From NCBI RefSeq assembly GCF_022230925.1, contig NZ_JAKKFH010000063.1:1-64000 (forward strand): DNA of 64,000 nucleotides, read 5' to 3'. A model generated the notes under the pieces. That model ran no database searches, was not told the DNA's origin, and saw only the letters and a program-made list of their open reading frames with translations. Below are positions 59,623-64,000 of the stretch, piece after piece. The position numbers and the translations under genes were made by a program. Position 1 is the stretch's first letter. The number at the start of each line of letters is the position of its first letter. Source of the DNA: Micromonospora alfalfae (GTDB taxonomy: Bacteria > Actinomycetota > Actinomycetes > Mycobacteriales > Micromonosporaceae).

Positions 59623-61047
59623 GTGACGACGATCCCCAACGTGCTGGCCAACCGGTACGCCTCGCCCGAACTGGTCGCCCTCTGGTCCCCGGAGGAGAAG
59701 GTCCGGATGGAGCGGCGGCTCTGGCTCGCCGTTCTCCGCGCTCAGCGCGACCTGGGCGTGCCGGTGCCGGACGGCGTGGTCGAGGCGTACGAGCGGGTGC
59801 TCGACCAGGTCGACCTCGCCTCGATCGCCGAGCGGGAGCGGGTCACCCGGCACGACGTGAAGGCCCGGATCGAGGAGTTCAGCGCGCTCGCCGGGCACGA
59901 GCACGTGCACAAGGGGATGACCTCCCGGGACCTGACCGAGAACGTCGAGCAGCTCCAGGTGCGCGCCTCGCTGGAGCTGATCCGCGACCGGGTGGTGGCC
60001 ACCCTGGCCCGGTTGGCCTGGCTGGCCCACGAGCACTCCGAGCTGGTCATGACCGGCCGTTCGCACAACGTGGCGGCGCAGGCCACCACGCTGGGCAAGC
60101 GCTTCGCGTCAGCGGCGGAGGAGCTGCTGATCGCGTACGAGCGGCTGGAGGAGCTGATCGCCCGCTACCCGCTGCGGGGGATCAAGGGACCGGTCGGCAC
60201 GGCCGCCGACCAGCTCGACCTCTTCGACGGCGACGCCGACAAGGTGGCCGAGTTGGAGCGACGGGTCGCCGAGCACCTGGGCTTCTCCCGGGTGCTGGAC
60301 AGCGTCGGGCAGGTCTACCCGCGCTCGCTCGACTTCGACGTGCTGGCCGCGCTGGCCCAGACCGCCGCCGCGCCGTCGTCGCTGGCCACCACGATCCGGT
60401 TGATGGTCGGTCAGGAGTTGGCGACCGAGGGCTTCAAGCCGGGCCAGGTGGGTTCCAGCGCGATGCCGCACAAGATGAACACCCGTTCCTCGGAGCGGGT
60501 CAACGGCTTCGCCGTGATCATCCGGGGTTACCTGTCGATGGTTGGCGAGTTGGCCGGTGACCAGTGGAACGAGGGGGACGTGTCCTGCTCGGTGGTCCGC
60601 CGGGTGGCACTGCCGGACGCGTTCTTCGCCGCCGACGGGCTGTTCCAGACGTTCCTCACAGTGCTCGACGAGTTCGGCGCGTACCCGGCAGTGATCAACC
60701 GGGAGCTGGAGCGCTTCCTGCCGTTCCTGGCCACCACGAAGATCCTGGTCGCGGCGGTCCGGCGGGGCGTCGGCCGGGAGGTCGCCCACGAGGTGATCAA
60801 GGAGCACGCGGTGGCTGTGGCCCTGGCGATGCGCGAGAAGGGCTCACCGGAGAACGACCTCTTCGACCGCCTGGCGGCGGACGGCCGACTCGGCCTGTCC
60901 CGCGCCGACATCGACACCCTGGTCGCCGACCGCAACGCCTTCGTGGGCGCCGCCCAAGCTCAGGTGGCAGCGGTGACCCGCCGCATCACGGCAGTGGTGG
61001 AAGCCCACCCCTACGCCGCCACCTACAGCCCACCCCCCATCCTCTAA
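59623..61047 (+). CDS. purB: adenylosuccinate lyase
   Basis: PurB removes fumarate from SAICAR and from adenylosuccinate, acting twice in purine synthesis. The 474-residue protein shows IPNVLANRYASPELV at its start, HVHKGMTSRDLTENVEQ, TGRSHNVAAQATTLG and the fumarate-lyase signature GSSAMPHKMN. GTG 59623 gives the family start MTTIPNVLANRY and is preferred to ATG 59614; either could be used, as the sequence before the GTG suggests a short or missing leader. It stands apart from other pur genes. It is followed by a palindrome of the TGATCA family. Confidence 0.95.
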   Translation: MTTIPNVLANRYASPELVALWSPEEKVRMERRLWLAVLRAQRDLGVPVPDGVVEAYERVLDQVDLASIAERERVTRHDVKARIEEFSALAGHEHVHKGMTSRDLTENVEQLQVRASLELIRDRVVATLARLAWLAHEHSELVMTGRSHNVAAQATTLGKRFASAAEELLIAYERLEELIARYPLRGIKGPVGTAADQLDLFDGDADKVAELERRVAEHLGFSRVLDSVGQVYPRSLDFDVLAALAQTAAAPSSLATTIRLMVGQELATEGFKPGQVGSSAMPHKMNTRSSERVNGFAVIIRGYLSMVGELAGDQWNEGDVSCSVVRRVALPDAFFAADGLFQTFLTVLDEFGAYPAVINRELERFLPFLATTKILVAAVRRGVGREVAHEVIKEHAVAVALAMREKGSPENDLFDRLAADGRLGLSRADIDTLVADRNAFVGAAQAQVAAVTRRITAVVEAHPYAATYSPPPIL

Positions 61048-61082
61048 CCCCCCGTTCCCGCCCCCTGCCCCCCACCTCTCCG

Positions 61083-61145
61083 CGTTGATCATGAAGTTAT
61101 TGCCCTACGCGCCGGCGTGTCGTGGCAAGAACTTCATGATCAACG
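61083..61145. repeat. 63-bp palindrome, TGATCA family
   Basis: CGTTGATCATGAAGTT at 61083-61098 and AACTTCATGATCAACG at 61130-61145 are perfectly complementary; an inner TTGCC pairs with GGCAA. It lies between the convergent purB and YbjQ-type genes and can end both. It shares the TTGATCA core with the copies at 28457 and 29528, but not the inner sequence. Confidence 0.82.
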
Positions 61146-61181
61146 GGGTGAGAGGGGCCGGGGCAGGGGTCAGGGGCCGGG

Positions 61182-61640
61182 CTATTCGCCGGTTGGGGTT
61201 TCGGCGGCGGTTCTCAGGTTGGGGGCGCTGGCGGGTTCGGCGATGCCGCCGAGCGACTCGGCGAAGCCTGCGGGTTCCGCGGTTCCCGCTGCGACAGCCG
61301 GCTGGTCGGCTGGCATGACCTCGGGCATCTTGGGTACGGCGACCACTGCCGTCCCGTACGCGCAGATCTCCATCCACATCTCGCCACAGTCCCGGCTGTC
61401 GAACCGCATGCCGATCACCGCGTTCGCGCCGAGCCGCAGGGCCTCCTCGCCGAGGCGGGCCACCGAGTCGGTGCGCCAGCGGGTCAGGTTGTCCGGGGCC
61501 ATCGGGTCGTACGCGCCACCGCGCAGGTTCTTCACACCCTCGCGGTACGGGTTGCGCGTCCTGGCCATCGATGACACCACCTCACCGAGAATCTGGCGGA
61601 TCTCGTAGCCGGGCAGTTGCTCTGTCGTCACGACCAGCAC
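61182..61640 (-). CDS. YbjQ/UPF0145 family protein
   Basis: A 152-residue protein whose first 107 residues are a YbjQ (UPF0145) domain: VVTTEQLPGYEIRQILGEVV, YREGVKNLRGGAYDP, RTDSVARLGEEALRLGANAVIGMRFD and EICAYGTAVVAV. The fold forms pentameric rings in structures of homologues; the role is unknown. The C-terminus is a Pro/Ala-rich tail. GTG 61640 gives the family start VLVVTTE; the frame is open further upstream without family content. Confidence 0.87.
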   Translation of the reverse strand: MLVVTTEQLPGYEIRQILGEVVSSMARTRNPYREGVKNLRGGAYDPMAPDNLTRWRTDSVARLGEEALRLGANAVIGMRFDSRDCGEMWMEICAYGTAVVAVPKMPEVMPADQPAVAAGTAEPAGFAESLGGIAEPASAPNLRTAAETPTGE

Positions 61641-61715
61641 GTTTCCGATGCTGTCAGGAGTGGCGCGACCCGATCGTGTGCATTGTTCACCTGATCGGAT
61701 GCTGCAAAACGACGC

Positions 61716-61752
61716 GGCGCGGACGGCCGGCACGTGGCCGACCATCCGCGCC
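61716..61752 (-). terminator. hairpin after the S1 protease gene
   Basis: GGCGCGGA pairs with TCCGCGCC, with an inner CGGCCGGC/TGGCCGACC region. It lies 17 bases past the stop of the minus-strand protease gene. Confidence 0.72.
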
Positions 61753-61768
61753 GAGCGGGCGCTAACCG

Positions 61769-62452
61769 TCAGACACCGGCCACCGAGGTGATCCAGGCCC
61801 GGTTGTACGCAACGCTGCCGTAGTTCTGGATGCTCGAGCCGTCGGCGGTGGAGGCGACGCCGACCTGCTGACCGTTGTAGAACTGCGGGCCGCCGGAGTC
61901 ACCGCGCCAGGCGTTGCCGTTGATCCGGCTGCTGCGGATCGCCTGGCCGCCGTACGCGTCGGTGGCGCTGTTGCTGGTCACCCGGACGGTGGCGGTCTTC
62001 AGTTGGGTGGACGCCGAGCAGCCGCTGTAGCAGGTCATGCCCCAGCCGTAGATCGAGTTCGTCGAGTTGATCGGCGGGTTGCTGCTGGCCAGGCTCACCG
62101 CGGAGGTGCTGACGGTGCTGGAGAGCCGCATGAGCGCGAGGTCGTTGCGGGTGTAGGTGGCGCTGACCGTGCGGGTCACCCCGCCGGAGGTGCGGTTCAC
62201 GCTTCCGACGCGCACCGACATGGTGCCGCTGATGCAGTGCCGGGCGGTGAGCACCCACTGCGCGGCGATGACGCTGCCGGAGCAGGTGAACGAGCCGTTG
62301 CTGAGCACCGCGGCGGCCCAGGGCGCGGACGAGACGGTGCCGCCGCCGATGATGGGTTGCGGTCCGGCGGGGGCGGCGGACGCGGCGGACGTGACGCCGA
62401 GGGCGCCGACCAGCGCGGTGCTGAGGACGGCGAGCAGGGGGCGGATGCGCAT
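61769..62452 (-). CDS. secreted trypsin-like serine protease (S1)
   Basis: A 227-residue exported S1 peptidase. Signal peptide (1-27, ASAA), a short pro-segment PAGPQP, then IIGGGTVSSAPWAAAVL, where the mature N-terminus would insert after cleavage. The catalytic triad is complete: TARHC (His72), NDLALM (Asp104) and GDSGGP (Ser186), with the expected cysteines. It resembles the streptogrisin/trypsin-like proteases of actinomycetes. The residue usually setting trypsin specificity cannot be safely assigned by eye. It probably degrades external protein; regulation is unknown. Confidence 0.9.
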   Translation of the reverse strand: MRIRPLLAVLSTALVGALGVTSAASAAPAGPQPIIGGGTVSSAPWAAAVLSNGSFTCSGSVIAAQWVLTARHCISGTMSVRVGSVNRTSGGVTRTVSATYTRNDLALMRLSSTVSTSAVSLASSNPPINSTNSIYGWGMTCYSGCSASTQLKTATVRVTSNSATDAYGGQAIRSSRINGNAWRGDSGGPQFYNGQQVGVASTADGSSIQNYGSVAYNRAWITSVAGV

Positions 62453-62810
62453 CGGGTGGACTCCTTGGACGGGGCGGGCCCGGGGTCGCCGGGTGCGGAT
62501 GGGGCCGGGCGGCGGGGGTTCCCGAAGCCGGCAGTATCGACCTACGTCGATGTAGAGTAGGGCGCGACGCGATCGTTATCAAGGAGGTCATCGAGGTTGC
62601 CCAATGTAACGATTCGGCCACCCGCTGCGCCGTATATGTCCTGCTAGGGCCACCTGTCGCGCCTGACAGGTCCGACTGAGCGTCAGTAATGTCGATCACT
62701 GCCTGAACTGCACCCGGCCGGTGCGTCCGCGGCGATATCTGCCAGGTACGCTGGCTGCGCTCGCCCATTGTGGGTCGGCACCCAACTGCGTACACAGTCA
62801 GGAGTGCCCA
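62453..62810. other. 358-bp divergent spacer
   Basis: No gene seen. The part from about 62535 to 62700 is visibly less GC-rich than the rest of the window and holds short dyads (CTAC-GTCGAT-GTAG near 62543-62556; ATCGTTA and TAACGAT about 30 bases apart near 62571-62614). The protease promoter and the purSQL promoter both lie here; GGTACGCT near 62746 is a possible -10 for purS. Confidence 0.5.
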
Positions 62811-63074
62811 GTGCCTCGCGTCGTCGTCGACGTCATGCTCAAGCCCGAGATCCTTGATCCGCAGGGCCAGGCCGTCGCAAACGCGCTGCCCCGGCTCGGC
62901 GTCGGTGACGTCGCCTCGGTTCGGATCGGCAGGCGGATCGAGATCGAGTTCACCGGTGAACCGGACCTGGACCGCGCTCGGGAGATTGCCGACAAACTGC
63001 TCGCCAACCCGGTCATCGAGGACTTCACCGTCCGCCTGGTCGAGGCCGACGAGACCGCGGACGCCCGCTCGTGA
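62811..63074 (+). CDS. purS: phosphoribosylformylglycinamidine synthase subunit PurS
   Basis: PurS is the small structural subunit of the FGAM synthase complex in actinobacteria and Gram-positives; it bridges PurL and PurQ. The 87-residue protein has VVVDVMLKPEILDPQGQAV and VGDVASVRIGRRIEIEF, the family's whole length. The GTG start follows AGGAGTG. Its stop overlaps the purQ start by four bases (GTGA). It is the first gene of the purSQL run, with a 358-base upstream spacer. Confidence 0.93.
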   Translation: MPRVVVDVMLKPEILDPQGQAVANALPRLGVGDVASVRIGRRIEIEFTGEPDLDRAREIADKLLANPVIEDFTVRLVEADETADARS

Positions 63075-63754
63075 CCGCCCGGGTCGGTGTTGTCACCTTC
63101 CCCGGCTCGCTCGACGACGGGGACGCGGCCCGGGCCGTCCGGATCGCCGGTGCTGAGCCGGTCCGGCTCTGGCACGGCGACCCGGAGCTGCACGGTGTCG
63201 ACGCGGTCGTCCTGCCCGGAGGCTTCTCCTACGGTGACTACCTGCGGTGCGGTGCCATCGCCCGGTTCGCCCCGGTGATGGAGACGATCGTGGACGCCGC
63301 CCGGGGTGGTCTGCCGGTGCTCGGCATCTGCAACGGCTTCCAGATCCTCTGCGAGGCGCACCTGCTGCCCGGCGCGCTCACCCGCAACCAGCACCTGCAC
63401 TTCCGCAACCGGGACCAGGTCCTGCGCATCGAGTCGGCCGGGACGGCGTGGACCAACGCGTTCCAGCCCGGCCAGGAGGTGCTCATCCCGGTCAAGAACG
63501 GCGAGGGCTGCTACGTCGCGGACACCGCGACGCTGGACCAGCTCGAAGCCGAAGGTCGGGTGGTCGCGCGCTACGTCGGCGGCAACCCCAACGGGTCCCA
63601 GCGCGACATCGCCGCGATCACCAACGCCGCCGGCAACGTGGTCGGCATCATGCCGCACCCCGAGCACGCGGTGGAGGCGCTCACCGGCCCTTCGCTGGAC
63701 GGCCTCGGCTTCTTCACGTCGGTCCTCAAGCACCTGGTGGGGGCGCCGGCATGA
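63071..63754 (+). CDS. purQ: phosphoribosylformylglycinamidine synthase subunit PurQ (glutaminase)
   Basis: PurQ releases ammonia from glutamine for FGAM synthesis. The 227-residue class I amidotransferase shows VVTFPGSLDDGDAARAV, LPGGFSYGDYLRCGAIA, the nucleophile elbow VLGICNGFQIL with its cysteine, and MPHPEHAVE with the catalytic His-x-Glu. GTG 63071 overlaps purS. Its stop codon overlaps a short open frame by ATGA, which in turn overlaps the purL start. Confidence 0.95.
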   Translation: MTARVGVVTFPGSLDDGDAARAVRIAGAEPVRLWHGDPELHGVDAVVLPGGFSYGDYLRCGAIARFAPVMETIVDAARGGLPVLGICNGFQILCEAHLLPGALTRNQHLHFRNRDQVLRIESAGTAWTNAFQPGQEVLIPVKNGEGCYVADTATLDQLEAEGRVVARYVGGNPNGSQRDIAAITNAAGNVVGIMPHPEHAVEALTGPSLDGLGFFTSVLKHLVGAPA

Positions 63755-63825
63755 CCGGCGGCACGATCATCGGTCAGCTCAACCGCCGGCCTGGCGGGCA
63801 CGAGCGCAGCGAGGAGAGGTCATGA
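63751..63825 (+). CDS. 24-residue open frame coupling purQ and purL
   Basis: ATG 63751 overlaps the purQ stop (ATGA) and its own stop overlaps the purL start (ATGA). The 24-residue product (MTGGTIIGQLNRR...ERSEERS) has no recognisable feature. It could simply carry ribosomes across the gap, or be a chance result of the start and stop overlaps; it includes the common actinobacterial GAGCGCAGCGAGGAG spacer. Real as a frame, uncertain as a gene. Confidence 0.3.
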   Translation: MTGGTIIGQLNRRPGGHERSEERS

Positions 63826-64000
63826 CCACCCATCCGGACCCGGTACGGGACACACCGGAGGCGTACTCCGCCCCGGCGCAGCCGGCCGAGCCGAGCGCGG
63901 GGCAGCCGGTCGCACCGGCAACCGCTCCCGCCCAGCCGGCCGCCGCCGTCTGGACCGAGGGCGTGGACACGGTGCCGCGCGCCGGTGGCACCCCAGGCGA
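63822..64000 (+). CDS. purL: phosphoribosylformylglycinamidine synthase subunit PurL (partial, window end)
   Basis: The first 59 codons of purL, whose product is the ATP-dependent FGAM synthase subunit. The visible part has a Pro/Ala-rich extension typical of the Micromonosporaceae followed by WTEGVDTVPRAGGTPG; catalytic regions lie beyond the window. The ATG follows GAGGAGAGG. Identification rests mainly on its place after purS and purQ. Confidence 0.82.
   Translation, partial: MTTHPDPVRDTPEAYSAPAQPAEPSAGQPVAPATAPAQPAAAVWTEGVDTVPRAGGTPG

Overview
The window reads as a chromosomal segment of a high-GC Gram-positive actinobacterium, most likely of the Micromonosporaceae (Micromonospora/Salinispora type). 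The reasons are the very GC-rich sequence with G/C at most third codon positions, frequent GTG starts, several probable leaderless genes, SigE-family sigma factors, an HspR-type HAIR operator in front of clpB, a fadA2/fabG4/htdX set as in mycobacteria, and small actinobacterial families (DUF3151, DUF4178, DUF4247, DUF2617). No rRNA, tRNA, CRISPR array, prophage or intact insertion sequence was seen.

Layout. 0-5 kb: GC-rich repeats, an epoxide hydrolase and a divergent TetR regulator with two operators between them, then clpB. 5-12.4 kb: a membrane/polyamine locus (DUF4178, DUF2617, DUF4247, DUF350, aminopropyltransferase) followed by a second DUF4178 gene and three related four-helix membrane proteins. 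12.4-16 kb: a short-chain dehydrogenase, an orotate phosphoribosyltransferase-like gene, an ArsR regulator, a DedA protein and a truncated LPXTG surface protein. 16-19.4 kb: a SigE sigma factor coupled to an LCP-family protein, and a full-length LPXTG protein. 19.5-27 kb: housekeeping and conserved hypothetical genes (fba, LOG family, DUF3151, a ParA-like ATPase with a very long Pro/Ala tail, a lipid-kinase-like protein). 27-31 kb: purA and purD separated by an AbiEi/DUF559 gene that lies between two 60-bp palindromes and behind two DnaA-box sequences. 31-33 kb: a second SigE operon. 33-37.4 kb: a fatty-acid or sterol degradation operon with a divergent TetR gene. 37.4-40.7 kb: a two-component system flanked by two paralogous DedA genes.

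40.9-44.9 kb is the most unusual part: a tightly overlapping four-gene operon encoding an NrtR-type Nudix regulator, a J-domain/pseudokinase fusion, a von Willebrand A protein and a divergent adenylosuccinate synthetase paralogue. A canonical purA is present elsewhere in the window, so this operon probably does something other than AMP synthesis. 45-48.6 kb: htdX-fabG4 divergent from a fadA2-like thiolase, sharing an operator motif with the 36.7-kb TetR site. 48.6-59.5 kb: three large paralogous secreted proteins (beta-helix, PKD, fascin-like repeats) with conserved upstream blocks and terminators, interleaved with a GT2 glycosyltransferase and a large multi-spanning membrane protein. 59.6-64 kb: purB, a YbjQ protein, a secreted trypsin-like protease, and the overlapping purS-purQ-purL genes, with purL cut by the window end.

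Functionally the window mixes de novo purine synthesis (purA, purD, purB, purS, purQ, purL), beta-oxidation-type lipid metabolism under TetR control, envelope and surface proteins, and two or three accessory operons of unknown purpose. All function calls rest on motifs read by eye and family knowledge; no database search was possible.
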